From NCBI GenBank assembly GCA_964369175.1, contig CAYJEM010000003.1, positions 1-64,000 on the forward strand: a stretch of DNA of 64,000 nt, read 5' to 3'. This DNA is from Tannockella sp964369175. GTDB taxonomy: Bacteria; Bacillota_I; Bacilli_A; Erysipelotrichales; Coprobacillaceae. Each line of letters begins with the position of its first letter. Positions within the stretch are counted from its first letter, which is position 1. This document shows, in pieces, positions 53,344-62,753 of this stretch. Position numbers and translations under genes: made by a program. The notes beneath the pieces are model-generated. The model had not been told where the DNA came from. It worked only from the letters and a program-made list of their open reading frames with translations, and made no database searches.

Positions 53344-55233
53344 TTATTTACTTGCATCAATCATTAACTGACATATACGGTTTGAGAAATCTACTGGATT
53401 TTCAATTTCAAATCCTTCAATTAGTAATGCTTGATCATATAATAATGAAGCATAGTCATCCATTTTTTGATTGCTGGCATCATGAATCTTTTGCATAGCA
53501 TTAAAGATTGGATGAGATGGATTAATTTCTAGAATTCTTCCAGCTTTAACATCATTTCCTTCTGGCATACTAGCAAGGACTTTTTCCATTTCAAATGATA
53601 ATCCTTCACTACTTACTAAACATACTGGGTGAGATTTTAATCTTGTAGAGATTTTAACATCTTCCACTTTTCCAGCTAATGCTTCTTTAATTGTTTCTAA
53701 TAAATCTTTATTTTCTTCTACTTGTTTTTCTAACTCTTCTTTTTCAGCATCTGTTGATAAGTCTAAATCTCCTTGTGCAACATTCTTAAATGCTTTTTCA
53801 TTGTATGATTGCATCATTTGAAAACAGAACTCATCGATATTATCAGTTAAAAATAAAATATCATAACCTTTATCACTAACTAATTCAACTTGAGGTAAAG
53901 AAGAAATACGTCCATGGTCTTGTCCACTTGCAAAGTAAATCTCTTTTTGATCATCTTTCATATCATCAACATACTCTTGTAATGTAATTAATTTATCCTT
54001 TGTATGTGAATAATATAATAGTAAATCTTGTAACTTATCTTTTAACATTCCATAACTATGATAAATTCCAAATTTTAATTGTAACCCAAAGTTAGTAAAG
54101 AATTCCTCATAGTTTTCACGATCTTTCTTCAACATTGATTCTAACTCAGATTGAATTTTCTTTTCAATTTTTTCACCAATATAACGAAGTTGGCGATCTT
54201 GTTGTAAAATTTCACGAGAAATATTTAAAGATAAATCTTGAGAATCAACTAATCCTTTAACAAAACGGAAATGTTCTGGTATTAAGTCTGATGCTTTATC
54301 CATGATAAATACACCACGAGAATATAATTGTAACCCTTTTTCATAGTCTTGTGAATAGTAATTCATTGGTGTATGACTTGGGATATATAGTAGTGAATCA
54401 TAACTAATTGTCCCTTCTACTCTTGTATGGACTACATGTAGTGGTTCTTTAAAATCATTGAATTTATCTTTATAAAATTCATTATATTCTTCCTTAGAAA
54501 TATCTTTTTTATTTCTCTTCCATAAAGGAACCATAGAATTTAATGTTTTATACTCTGTTACTTCTTGATATTCATCACTATCTTCAACTTTTTTTGTAGT
54601 AGTAATATTCATTTTAATTGGATAGTGAATATAATCAGAATATTTTTTAATTAATGATTGAATATGTCCTTCTTCTAAATATTGATCATAGTTTTCATCT
54701 TCAGTGCTATTCTTAACATAAATACGAATTGTTGTACCATGATTATTCATTGTAGTTTCTTCGATTGTATATCCATCACTAGCATTTGAAGACCATAAAT
54801 ATGCTTGTTCTTCACCATATTTTTTAGAAATAACTTCAACTTTATCTGCTATCATAAATGAAGAATAAAACCCAACTCCAAATTGACCAATAATATCAAT
54901 TTCATCATGTTCATTTTCACCTTTAAATGCAAGTGAACCACTATTAGCAATCGTACCTAAATGAGTTTCTAATTCTTCTTGATTCATTCCGATACCATGA
55001 TCTTTGATCATTAATACTCGATGCTCTTTATCGATTGATAAATCAATTTCTAATTCTTCTCTTGAAATTGATGAAATGTTTTCTGTTAATGCTTTATAGT
55101 AAAGTTTATCAGTAGCATCACTAGCATTTGATACTAGCTCTCTTAAAAATATTTCTTTATTTGTATAAATTGAATGAATCATTAAATCTAATAATCGTTT
55201 TGATTCGGCTTTAAATTCTTTTTTCATTGTCAT
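53344..55233 (-). CDS. htpG: Chaperone HtpG (Hsp90)
   Basis: HtpG is the bacterial Hsp90, an ATP-driven protein-folding chaperone. The 629-residue protein has the ATPase motifs LRELVSNASDATDKL, D-H-G-I-G-M and IGQFGVGFYSSFMIAD, a middle domain with S-L-N-I-S-R-E-I-L-Q-Q, and a C-terminal dimerisation region. The frame starts seven codons earlier, but AGGAGG lies before the ATG at 55233. A CIRCE element at the promoter shows HrcA heat-shock control, unlike B. subtilis htpG. Confidence 0.96.
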   Translation of the reverse strand: MTMKKEFKAESKRLLDLMIHSIYTNKEIFLRELVSNASDATDKLYYKALTENISSISREELEIDLSIDKEHRVLMIKDHGIGMNQEELETHLGTIANSGSLAFKGENEHDEIDIIGQFGVGFYSSFMIADKVEVISKKYGEEQAYLWSSNASDGYTIEETTMNNHGTTIRIYVKNSTEDENYDQYLEEGHIQSLIKKYSDYIHYPIKMNITTTKKVEDSDEYQEVTEYKTLNSMVPLWKRNKKDISKEEYNEFYKDKFNDFKEPLHVVHTRVEGTISYDSLLYIPSHTPMNYYSQDYEKGLQLYSRGVFIMDKASDLIPEHFRFVKGLVDSQDLSLNISREILQQDRQLRYIGEKIEKKIQSELESMLKKDRENYEEFFTNFGLQLKFGIYHSYGMLKDKLQDLLLYYSHTKDKLITLQEYVDDMKDDQKEIYFASGQDHGRISSLPQVELVSDKGYDILFLTDNIDEFCFQMMQSYNEKAFKNVAQGDLDLSTDAEKEELEKQVEENKDLLETIKEALAGKVEDVKISTRLKSHPVCLVSSEGLSFEMEKVLASMPEGNDVKAGRILEINPSHPIFNAMQKIHDASNQKMDDYASLLYDQALLIEGFEIENPVDFSNRICQLMIDASK

Positions 55234-55247
55234 ATATTTTCCTCCTT

Positions 55248-55274
55248 TTAGCACTCAACTGTATAATGTGCTAA
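55248..55274. promoter_or_regulatory. CIRCE element (HrcA operator)
   Basis: The arms TTAGCACTC and ATGTGCTAA, separated by nine bases, match CIRCE (TTAGCACTC-N9-GAGTGCTAA) at 16 of 18 positions. It lies between the -10 box and the ribosome site of htpG, covering the transcription start, so HrcA binding would block transcription. Confidence 0.9.
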
Positions 55275-55278
55275 AAAT

Positions 55279-55307
55279 ATTATAATATGCTTCTATCATT
55301 ATGTCAA
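55279..55307 (-). promoter_or_regulatory. htpG promoter
   Basis: Perfect TTGACA (55302-55307), 17-base spacer and perfect TATAAT (55279-55284), on the minus strand, directly upstream of the CIRCE element. Confidence 0.9.
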
Positions 55308-55314
55308 TGTAAAA

Positions 55315-55337
55315 AAAGATACTAGTTTAGTATCTTT
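55315..55337 (-). terminator. Terminator after the first 6-phospho-beta-glucosidase gene
   Basis: AAAGATACTA pairs with TAGTATCTTT and a T-run follows on the minus strand. It starts within the glucosidase stop and precedes the htpG promoter. Confidence 0.85.
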
Positions 55338-56712
55338 AATCTAAATCTTCACCATTACTTGTGCATACTTTGTTAATCCATTTATATGATTTCTTTGGTG
55401 TTCTCTTCAAATCACGAATATCATCATTTGTGCGATTCACATATACAAAACCATATCGCTTATCAATATCACATTGACTTGAAGGAATATCAATAGGTCC
55501 CCATGTCACGTAACCAAGACAAGGTACCCCATCTTCAATCATAGCATTTTTCATTTCTTGAATATGATCACGGTGATAAGCAATACGATAATCATCTTCA
55601 ACAGTATTATTTTCATCTAATTCTTCACGCCAACCAATTCCATTTTCTAAAATAAATACTGGCATTTGAGTTCGTGTATGAATATCATTCATTACCCAAC
55701 GAATACCATAAGGGTCAATTTGCCAACCCCACTCTGTTGCATCTATATGTGGGTTTAGAACGATTTTTTCACGTACAATCTGAGCATATGTTCTCTCATT
55801 GTCAAATTCACCTGTTTCTACAGTATCACTTCTATAATATGAAAATGCTTGATAGTCTACAGTATATGTAAGTAACTCTTCATCGCCTTCTTCAAATGAA
55901 GGCACCCACCCTCTATTTGTTAAATAGCTAATCATATAATTTGGATATTTACCATGAGCAAATACATCAGTATGAAAGTTATTCATATAATTATTTGCCT
56001 GTTGTGCAAACAAGTTATTCTTAGGTGTAGAGGTTGCTGGATAGATATTTGTAATAGCATTCATCCCACACATATATCCATCAGGTATAAGTCTGCGAAG
56101 GGCTCTAGTTGCTTTACAATGAGCAATAAACACATTGTGGTTTACTTGGTACAAATGTTTTGGATAACTTACTCCTTCTGGAACTACTTCTGCATTTGAA
56201 AAACGTAATTCCATTGCATGTAAATTTTGTTCATTGAATGTCATCCAATGTTTTACCCGATCTCCAAATTGTTCCATACATACAATTGCATATCTTTCAA
56301 ATAAATCAACTACTTTTCGTGATGCAAAACCATTATATTCTTTAACCAAATGATAAGGCATATCAAAATGCACTAATGTAATCATTGGTGTAATTCCATT
56401 TTTAATTAATTCATCAATTAAGTTATTATAAAAATCGATTCCTTCTTGATTAATTTCATCATCTCCATTTGGGATAATACGACTCCAACAAATAGAAAAA
56501 CGATAAAAATTAAATCCCATTCCCTTTAACCATTGTACATCTTCTTCTACTCTATGATAGCCATCAATAGCAACTTTCCAATTGGCATACCCTGGTCGAG
56601 TTGGACGCACATCATAAATTGACACACCTTTACCACCTTGATCGTATGCTCCTTCTGTTTGAAATGAGGATACTGAACCTCCCCAATAAAAACCATCTTG
56701 TATTTTATTCAC
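55336..56712 (-). CDS. 6-phospho-beta-glucosidase, GH1
   Basis: GH1 enzymes of this group split PTS-imported beta-glucoside phosphates into glucose-6-phosphate plus glucose or aglycone. The 458-residue protein has the acid/base glutamate in M-T-F-N-E-Q-N, the nucleophile in F-I-L-E-N-G-I-G, an early F-Y-W-G-G-S-V-S-S-F-Q-T-E-G-A, and W-G-P-I-D. The Pro normally after TFNE is Gln here. The ORF extends 29 codons upstream but AGGAGG is well placed for the GTG at 56712, giving a normal length. Palindromic operators lie upstream. No PTS EII gene is in the window. Confidence 0.9.
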   Translation of the reverse strand: MNKIQDGFYWGGSVSSFQTEGAYDQGGKGVSIYDVRPTRPGYANWKVAIDGYHRVEEDVQWLKGMGFNFYRFSICWSRIIPNGDDEINQEGIDFYNNLIDELIKNGITPMITLVHFDMPYHLVKEYNGFASRKVVDLFERYAIVCMEQFGDRVKHWMTFNEQNLHAMELRFSNAEVVPEGVSYPKHLYQVNHNVFIAHCKATRALRRLIPDGYMCGMNAITNIYPATSTPKNNLFAQQANNYMNNFHTDVFAHGKYPNYMISYLTNRGWVPSFEEGDEELLTYTVDYQAFSYYRSDTVETGEFDNERTYAQIVREKIVLNPHIDATEWGWQIDPYGIRWVMNDIHTRTQMPVFILENGIGWREELDENNTVEDDYRIAYHRDHIQEMKNAMIEDGVPCLGYVTWGPIDIPSSQCDIDKRYGFVYVNRTNDDIRDLKRTPKKSYKWINKVCTSNGEDLD

Positions 56713-56748
56713 TATTTCTTCCTCCTTGTATGCATTTATCGTATCGTA

Positions 56749-56778
56749 AATATAGTAAATTTGTAAATACGAAAACAA
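56749..56778 (-). promoter_or_regulatory. Candidate promoter of the first glucosidase gene
   Basis: TTGTTT (56773-56778), 18 bases, TATATT (56749-56754) on the minus strand. An ATGAAA/TTTCAT palindrome is directly upstream of the -35. Confidence 0.45.
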
Positions 56779-56783
56779 AACGA

Positions 56784-56799
56784 ATGAAAGCAGTTTCAT
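56784..56799. promoter_or_regulatory. Palindrome ATGAAA-N4-TTTCAT, candidate RpiR operator
   Basis: ATGAAAGCAGTTTCAT has perfect six-base arms. The same arms occur at 56825-56841 and at 61995-62011, but with a five-base centre there. It is five bases upstream of the glucosidase -35. Confidence 0.5.
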
Positions 56800-56824
56800 A
56801 GTTTGTTACATTAATCATTTATAT

Positions 56825-56841
56825 ATGAAACAAAATTTCAT
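56825..56841. promoter_or_regulatory. Palindrome ATGAAA-N5-TTTCAT, candidate RpiR operator
   Basis: ATGAAACAAAATTTCAT differs by one central base from the copy before the RpiR gene (61995-62011). It lies between where the -35 and the extended -10 (TGTTATAAT, 56845-56853) of the ABC gene would be, so it could repress that promoter. It also lies within the divergent region of the glucosidase gene. Confidence 0.65.
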
Positions 56842-56871
56842 TTATGTTATAATATATAAAGAGGTGAGAAA

Positions 56872-57759
56872 ATGGAAAAAATAATCATTGATAATATTAC
56901 CAAAGATTATGGTAATAACAAAGGCGTTTTCAATGTTTCTTTTACAGTAAAAGCTGGTGAAATTGTTGGTTTTCTTGGTCCTAATGGAGCTGGAAAAACA
57001 ACAACGATTCGTCAATTAATGGGTTTTATTAAACCACAAAGTGGTACAGTATCAATACTAGGAAAAGACTGCTTTAAAGATGCAAGTCTAATTCATAGTT
57101 ATGTAGGATATGTTCCTGGAGAAATTTCATTTGTTGATGAAATGAACGGTAATGAATTTATTGATTTTGTTGGTAAAAGTAAAGGTGTTACTAATATTCA
57201 ATACATTAATGAATTAATAGCTTATTTTGAATTAAATCCAAGTGGAAAAATTAAAAAGATGTCTAAAGGTATGAAACAAAAAATTGCGCTAGTATGTGCA
57301 TTTATGAATGATCCAGATATTTATATTTTAGATGAACCAACTAGTGGCTTAGATCCATTAATGCAAAATAAATTTGTTGATTTTATTTTAAAGAAGAAAA
57401 GTGAAGGTAAAACGATTTTAATGTCGAGCCACATTTTTGAAGAAATAGAGCGTACTTGTGATCGTGTTGCTATAATTAAAGATGGGAAGATTGTAGCTAT
57501 TGATGATGTGGAAACCCTTGTCAAAAATAAGAAGAAGACTTTTATTATAACTTTAAAAAATACTCAAGATGTTGAATTATTTACAAAGTTATATCCTGAT
57601 GCAATTATTAAAAAGAATACAATCGAAGTAACAATAGATGATTATAATCATCTATTAAATAACTTACATAGTTATGAAATTATTGATATCGATATCAAAA
57701 AGCAATCATTAGAAGAATTGTTTTTACATTTCTATGGAGGTCAAAGTCATGATAAATAA
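56872..57759 (+). CDS. ABC transporter ATP-binding protein
   Basis: The 295-residue ATPase has Walker A F-L-G-P-N-G-A-G-K-T-T-T, signature KMSKGMKQKIALVCAF, Walker B I-Y-I-L-D-E-P-T-S-G-L-D-P, and H-loop M-S-S-H-I-F. It is of the drug-exporter BcrA/CcmA class. AGAGGTG precedes the ATG. Its end overlaps the permease gene by 11 bases. Exported substrate unknown. Confidence 0.93.
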   Translation: MEKIIIDNITKDYGNNKGVFNVSFTVKAGEIVGFLGPNGAGKTTTIRQLMGFIKPQSGTVSILGKDCFKDASLIHSYVGYVPGEISFVDEMNGNEFIDFVGKSKGVTNIQYINELIAYFELNPSGKIKKMSKGMKQKIALVCAFMNDPDIYILDEPTSGLDPLMQNKFVDFILKKKSEGKTILMSSHIFEEIERTCDRVAIIKDGKIVAIDDVETLVKNKKKTFIITLKNTQDVELFTKLYPDAIIKKNTIEVTIDDYNHLLNNLHSYEIIDIDIKKQSLEELFLHFYGGQSHDK

Positions 57760-58549
57760 ACATTTACTAAAAAAGGAACTAAAAAGCACAAGTAAAATAT
57801 GGATACTATTCCTAGGAATTATTACAATGTATAGTTTTATTATCGTAGGTATGTATGATCCAGAATTTAGTAGTGTTTTAGATAGTGTTGTTGCAAGTGC
57901 ACCCGAACTATTAGCGGCATTTGGATTTACTACTACTCCTACTGATTTAGTTTCATTCATAACAAATTATTTATATGGTTTTATTGTAGTTGTTATACCA
58001 CTTATCTTTACAATAATACTATCTTACCGTCTAGTTGGTAGATATGTTGATAATGGTTCAATGGCTTATTTACTTACAACCCCATATAGTCGTAAAAAAG
58101 TAATTCTAACACAGATTACAAGTCAATTTTTATTTATTGTAGGCTATGTTATGTATATCTTTTTGATTATTTTGTTTGCGACATACTTATTTTTCCCTAA
58201 TGAACTCGATATATTTTTGTTTCTAAAGATGAATATTGGTTTACTTGGATTACATCTATTCTTTGCAAGTATTACATTTTTAATCAGTACAATATTTAAT
58301 GATGCCAAAAAAATTATTGGAATTTGTAGTGCACTCGTAATTGTTAGCGTATTACTACAAATGATTAGTCAAGTAAGTAGTGATATTGAATTCTTTAAAT
58401 ACTTTACACCATTAACTCTATTTGCAACTCACGATATTTTAGCAGGTGAGACACTTGGTTATATTTTAATGACAATTTTATATATTAGTGCTATTTTCTT
58501 TTACATCATTGCAGTAACAACATTTTGTAAAAAAGACTTGCCATTATAA
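57749..58549 (+). CDS. ABC-2 type permease
   Basis: The 266-residue membrane protein has six predicted segments and the ABC-2 layout, with S-M-A-Y-L-L-T-T-P-Y-S-R-K-K-V before the third segment. It partners the ATPase just upstream. GGAGG precedes the ATG at 57749; the ORF's earlier ATG contains the ribosome site. Its transcript ends in a terminator shared with asnB. Confidence 0.9.
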   Translation: MINKHLLKKELKSTSKIWILFLGIITMYSFIIVGMYDPEFSSVLDSVVASAPELLAAFGFTTTPTDLVSFITNYLYGFIVVVIPLIFTIILSYRLVGRYVDNGSMAYLLTTPYSRKKVILTQITSQFLFIVGYVMYIFLIILFATYLFFPNELDIFLFLKMNIGLLGLHLFFASITFLISTIFNDAKKIIGICSALVIVSVLLQMISQVSSDIEFFKYFTPLTLFATHDILAGETLGYILMTILYISAIFFYIIAVTTFCKKDLPL

Positions 58550-58578
58550 AAGACAATACAAAAAATGTATTGTCTTTT
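58548..58578. terminator. Bidirectional terminator
   Basis: AAAAGACAATAC and GTATTGTCTTTT form a 12-base stem with a seven-base loop between the convergent permease (+) and asnB (-) genes. Confidence 0.85.
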
Positions 58579-60394
58579 ATTCTACAAATTGAACATGATA
58601 ATGCTTGGCCCATAAATGAATTTGATAGAAATACGCTAGTAGTTGTGGTCCGGTCATTAACTGACCAAACCAAGGAATAGAAAAGCTATCTCCTGAAGAA
58701 TCAATTACCTCTATTAATTTACTAGTATCAAATAATTTGTGTAATACACTTTCTTTGTCTTTAATTGCTTTACGAATTAATTTTGTAATTAAGGATGCAT
58801 ATATTGGTGAATGCGTTTTAGGATATGGGTTCTTTTTGCGATTATAAATTTCACTAGGTAAAATATCTTTAAAAGCTTCCCGTAACAACCCTTTTTCTTT
58901 TCCCTGATAATGAATATATTTCCATGGAACGTTATACATATATTCAAATATTTCTTTTGATGCAAATGGTACTCGTAGTTCGATAGATTGTTGCATTGAT
59001 TGCGTGTCACCACGGGTAAGTAATGTTTGCATAAACCATTCACTATTTAAATACATAATTCTTCGACATCGACTATCTTCATCAATATCGCAAGTATGCT
59101 GGATTTCTTGTAATGATTGCTTGTATTGTTTATAAATATAGTCTTTTATATCTTTTTTATTAATGTTTGCGTTCAATAATTCTAAACGTTTATCGATATC
59201 TTGCATCCATGGAAAATGTTTTTGATTGTATAAATGTTCTTTATAAAACCACGGGTATCCTCCAAATATTTCATCAGCACATTCTCCTGACATTGCTACA
59301 ACATGTTGCCTTTTGATTTCTTTATTAAACAACAATAAGCTAGAATCAATATCTGCCATTCCTGGCATATCTCTAGCAATCATTGCTTGTTCAAGATGAT
59401 CAATTAAGTCTTGTTGACTTAATACAACTGTTTGATGTTTAACTGTATACTTTTCTTGCATTTTACCAATATAATAATCATCTTGATCAACTTGAAAATC
59501 ATTTGCTTTAAAATATTTGTTTTGTTGTTCATACGTAATACTATATGTTGATAAGTCACGAATATATTGACTTGCTAGTGCTGTAATAATACTTGAATCT
59601 AATCCTCCCGATAACATGGTACAAATAGGTACATCACTTAATAGTTGTTGGTGAACACTTTTATTTACTAGTTTTCTTACTTTTATTTTTGTTTCTTCAA
59701 AATTATCTAAATGTTCTTTTTCTTTTAAAATCCAATATCTTTCTTTATAGAACAATTCATTCGATAACACAAAATGATGACCACTTCGAAGCATATATAT
59801 ATCTTTATATATTGTCTTTCCTGGTGTAATGCTTGGACCAAGTGCTAATAATTCAACAAGTCCATGTTTATCTACCAGCGTAGTACCTAAATAATGTAAT
59901 ATTGCCTTTATTTCACTTGCAATAATGCATAAATCATCTTTGTAGTAATAATATACTGGTTTTACACCTAAATGATCTCTAGAACAAAATATTGTGTTTT
60001 CATGATGAATAACGAATCCAAATATTCCATCTAAATATTTTTCACACTCTTTTCCATATGCAATATAACTTACTAAAACAACCTCCGTATCACTCATAGA
60101 AGAAAATGTATATCCTAGATTGATTAAATCTTCTTTTAATTGATTCATGTTATAAATTTCACCATTATAACAAATTGTATATATTATACCATTATGCTCA
60201 TACCTTAAAGGTTGATTTCCTCCTTCTAAATCAATGATTGATAATCGTTTGTGACCAAAGTAGATATTTTCTTTATACATATCATTCGTTTGACTTGGTC
60301 CACGATGTTGTAATAACTCTAATGCTGATTTACATTTATCGATATTTAATTGTTTTGTATTGTTTGGACTATATACACATAGTATTCCACACAT
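58577..60394 (-). CDS. asnB: Asparagine synthase, glutamine-hydrolysing
   Basis: AsnB makes asparagine from aspartate, glutamine and ATP. The 605-residue protein starts M-C-G-I-L, with the Cys2 nucleophile of the N-terminal glutaminase exposed, and has Y-N-G-E-I-Y and S-D-T-E-V-V. The synthetase domain shows the PP-loop M-L-S-G-G-L-D-S-S. The ORF's upstream GTG would bury Cys2, so the ATG at 60394 is used. It is a single gene, convergent with the ABC permease. Confidence 0.95.
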   Translation of the reverse strand: MCGILCVYSPNNTKQLNIDKCKSALELLQHRGPSQTNDMYKENIYFGHKRLSIIDLEGGNQPLRYEHNGIIYTICYNGEIYNMNQLKEDLINLGYTFSSMSDTEVVLVSYIAYGKECEKYLDGIFGFVIHHENTIFCSRDHLGVKPVYYYYKDDLCIIASEIKAILHYLGTTLVDKHGLVELLALGPSITPGKTIYKDIYMLRSGHHFVLSNELFYKERYWILKEKEHLDNFEETKIKVRKLVNKSVHQQLLSDVPICTMLSGGLDSSIITALASQYIRDLSTYSITYEQQNKYFKANDFQVDQDDYYIGKMQEKYTVKHQTVVLSQQDLIDHLEQAMIARDMPGMADIDSSLLLFNKEIKRQHVVAMSGECADEIFGGYPWFYKEHLYNQKHFPWMQDIDKRLELLNANINKKDIKDYIYKQYKQSLQEIQHTCDIDEDSRCRRIMYLNSEWFMQTLLTRGDTQSMQQSIELRVPFASKEIFEYMYNVPWKYIHYQGKEKGLLREAFKDILPSEIYNRKKNPYPKTHSPIYASLITKLIRKAIKDKESVLHKLFDTSKLIEVIDSSGDSFSIPWFGQLMTGPQLLAYFYQIHLWAKHYHVQFVE

Positions 60395-60443
60395 TATTAT
60401 CACCCCTTATAGTATATGCATAGTAAAAGTAAATAATGCATAA

Positions 60444-60478
60444 ACAAAAAAGATACAATGAAATTATCATTGTATCTT
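60444..60478 (-). terminator. Terminator after the second glucosidase gene
   Basis: AAGATACAATGA pairs with TCATTGTATCTT around a short loop on the minus strand, followed by six T. Confidence 0.85.
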
Positions 60479-60484
60479 AGTTAA

Positions 60485-61882
60485 TTATTCAAATGTATTT
60501 GTCCTTGCAACTTCACGGATCCAAGAAGCCGATTTCTTTTCTTCACGCTCATATCCTCTATCTAAGCATACACGAATGAATCCATATCTATTTTTATAAG
60601 CATTTGCCCATGACCAACAATCAATTGCTCCCCAATAATGATATCCTAAGCAGTTAGCACCTTCATCAATTGATTTAGCAATCCATTCTAAATGATCCCT
60701 TACAAACTCAATACGGTAGTCATCTTGGATTGTTCCATCTTCATAGAATTTCTCTTCACCTTCTACACCCATACCATTTTCTGAAATAAAGAATGGCAAA
60801 TCAGGACATTCATTTTTAATTTTCATACCAAAATCATAAATTCCTTTTGGATAAATTTCCCAACCACGATGAACATTCATCTTTCTTTCAGGCCAAATGT
60901 ATGGTTTTGCAATACAAGGAAGTCCTCTTTCATCAAACTTAGTATCTGGTGCTTGTACACGTGTTGGTTGATAATAGTTGAATCCTAACCAATCTACTAC
61001 TCCACCAGCAATAATTGCTTCATCTCCAGGTAAACGATTAATTTCAACTCCCCAATCATTTACAACTGTATTCATTACATCCTCTGGTAATTTTCCATGT
61101 GCTACGACATCTAACCACCAACGATTATGTAAACCATCAGTCATACGTACTGCTTCTAAATCATCAACGCTTGGATTTTCTTTTGTATATGGCGGTGCAA
61201 AACAGTTAATCATTCCTATTTTTGAACCTTCACATAATAACCCTTTTTCTTCTAGTTCACGATAATAAATAACTGCTAAACAGTGTGCTAATGTGATATT
61301 ATATTGTACATTAATTGATTTTTTAAAATCATGAGTATATGGAAACCATGCACCATGTAAGTATTGTTGTTCTGGTTCTACGATTGGTTCATTGAATGTA
61401 AACCAATACTTTACTTTGCTTCCGAATTCTTCCATTGCAATTTTTACAAAATTCGCATATGCATGAACAACTTCACGGTTTTCCCAACCACCACGCTCAT
61501 ATAGATATTCTGGCATATCAAAATGATACATATTCATGTAAATATCAATTCCATTTTCATTAGCACAGTCTATTAATTTGTGGTACCAAGCTGCACCTTC
61601 AGGATTTAATTTTCCATTTTTATCTAATAAACGACTCCATTGCATTGAAGTTCTAAATGATTTAAAGTTTAAACTCTTTAATAATTTGATATCTTCTTCA
61701 TATTTATGATACATGTCATTTCCAACATATGATCCCACACGATTGTGAAATGCTGATATTTCTTTATCTGACCACATATCCCAATAAGAACGTAGTCTTC
61801 CACCAACATTATACGACCCTTCTGTTTGCGGTCCAGACATAGCTGCCCCAAAGAAAAAGTTTTCAGGTAATTTGATTGTCAT
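60485..61882 (-). CDS. 6-phospho-beta-glucosidase, GH1
   Basis: The 465-residue protein has the acid/base motif F-T-F-N-E-P, the nucleophile F-F-I-S-E-N-G-M-G, an early FFFGAAMSGPQTEGSY and Y-W-G-A-I-D near the end. Its length and Y-K-N-R-Y-G-F-I ending are those of the phospho-beta-glucosidase branch of GH1. AAGGAGG precedes the ATG. It diverges from the RpiR regulator gene, which has an operator-like palindrome in the shared intergenic region. Specific sugar unknown. Confidence 0.92.
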   Translation of the reverse strand: MTIKLPENFFFGAAMSGPQTEGSYNVGGRLRSYWDMWSDKEISAFHNRVGSYVGNDMYHKYEEDIKLLKSLNFKSFRTSMQWSRLLDKNGKLNPEGAAWYHKLIDCANENGIDIYMNMYHFDMPEYLYERGGWENREVVHAYANFVKIAMEEFGSKVKYWFTFNEPIVEPEQQYLHGAWFPYTHDFKKSINVQYNITLAHCLAVIYYRELEEKGLLCEGSKIGMINCFAPPYTKENPSVDDLEAVRMTDGLHNRWWLDVVAHGKLPEDVMNTVVNDWGVEINRLPGDEAIIAGGVVDWLGFNYYQPTRVQAPDTKFDERGLPCIAKPYIWPERKMNVHRGWEIYPKGIYDFGMKIKNECPDLPFFISENGMGVEGEEKFYEDGTIQDDYRIEFVRDHLEWIAKSIDEGANCLGYHYWGAIDCWSWANAYKNRYGFIRVCLDRGYEREEKKSASWIREVARTNTFE

Positions 61883-61908
61883 TGTAATTCCTCCTTAGTT
61901 ATATATAC

Positions 61909-61937
61909 ATTTTATTTTATCTAGTAAAGTATGTAAA
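61909..61937 (-). promoter_or_regulatory. Candidate promoter of the second glucosidase gene
   Basis: TTTACA (61932-61937), 17 bases, TAAAAT (61909-61914) on the minus strand, about 27 bases before the ATG. Confidence 0.5.
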
Positions 61938-61994
61938 TTAGAACGGTAAGATATATAATAATGTTTCATAATTTTATTGAAATTATCTATATAT

Positions 61995-62011
61995 ATGAAA
62001 CAAAGTTTCAT
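61995..62011. promoter_or_regulatory. Palindrome ATGAAA-N5-TTTCAT, candidate RpiR operator
   Basis: ATGAAACAAAGTTTCAT lies immediately before TATAAT (62013-62018) of the RpiR gene, inside the promoter spacer. One central base separates it from the copy at 56825. Position suggests autoregulation and control of the divergent glucosidase gene. Confidence 0.65.
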
Positions 62012-62037
62012 GTATAATAAATACAAGGAGATTGTTT

Positions 62038-62751
62038 ATGAGTATAATGACACAACTAGAATTTGAATTAGATTTTTCTAATTGCGAAAAGGAATTAGCA
62101 AAATACATACTTGATAATGGTGAAGAAGTATTATCATTATCAATTAAAGAACTATCTAAAAAAACATTTACCTCACCTGCAACGATTGTACGTTTTTGTA
62201 AAAAGATTGGTTTAGATGGTTACTTAGACTTTAAGATTAAATATTCGGCAGAATTACAATATGATAATTATTCAAAGCATAAAATTGATGTAAACTATCC
62301 ATTTACTAGCAATGATTCTTCAGTTGAAATAGCAAATAACATTGCTAATTTACATAAAGAATCAATTGATGATACATTGAAGTTAATNNNNNNNNNNNNN
62401 NNNNNNNNNNNNNNNNNNNNNNNNNNNNNNNNNNNNNNNNNNNNNNNNNNNNNNNNNNNNNNNNNNNNNNNNNNNNNNNNNNNNNNNAAAAATGTAACTG
62501 TAATTGCAATAACTTCAATTGGTGATAATCAATTATCAAAGTATGCCCATTATATTTTAAACACCGGATCTAGGGAGAAGATATTTTCAAAGATTGCTCC
62601 CTATTCTTCAAAGACTTCGATTGAATTTATTTTAGATGTTTTATACTCTTGCATTTTTAAACTAGATTACCATAACCATCTATATCATAAGTTTAAATAT
62701 GATAAAGAATTTGATTTACGTCATCCTCAAAAAAGTCCAATAAATGATTAA
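62038..62751 (+). CDS. RpiR-family transcriptional regulator (interrupted by an assembly gap)
   Basis: The N-terminal helix-turn-helix (L-S-I-K-E-L-S-K-K-T-F, A-T-I-V-R-F-C-K-K-I-G) is typical of RpiR regulators. The C-terminal SIS sugar-phosphate domain is partly hidden by 100 N, with V-T-V-I-A-I-T-S-I-G-D-N after the gap. About 118 residues before and 88 after the gap against a family length of 250-280 suggest 150-250 missing bases. AAGGAG precedes the ATG at 62038. It is divergent from a glucosidase gene and probably senses its sugar phosphate. Confidence 0.88.
   Translation: MSIMTQLEFELDFSNCEKELAKYILDNGEEVLSLSIKELSKKTFTSPATIVRFCKKIGLDGYLDFKIKYSAELQYDNYSKHKIDVNYPFTSNDSSVEIANNIANLHKESIDDTLKLXXXXXXXXXXXXXXXXXXXXXXXXXXXXXXXXXXKNVTVIAITSIGDNQLSKYAHYILNTGSREKIFSKIAPYSSKTSIEFILDVLYSCIFKLDYHNHLYHKFKYDKEFDLRHPQKSPIND
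62388..62487. other. Assembly gap (100 N) inside the RpiR gene
   Basis: Exactly 100 N. The frame is preserved across it as written, but the gap size is a placeholder and the family length suggests more is missing. Confidence 0.98.
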
Positions 62752-62753
62752 AA

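Noticed and set aside
62345..62539. 64-codon minus-strand frame across the third gap
   Set aside because: Shadow of the RpiR gene and created by the Ns.
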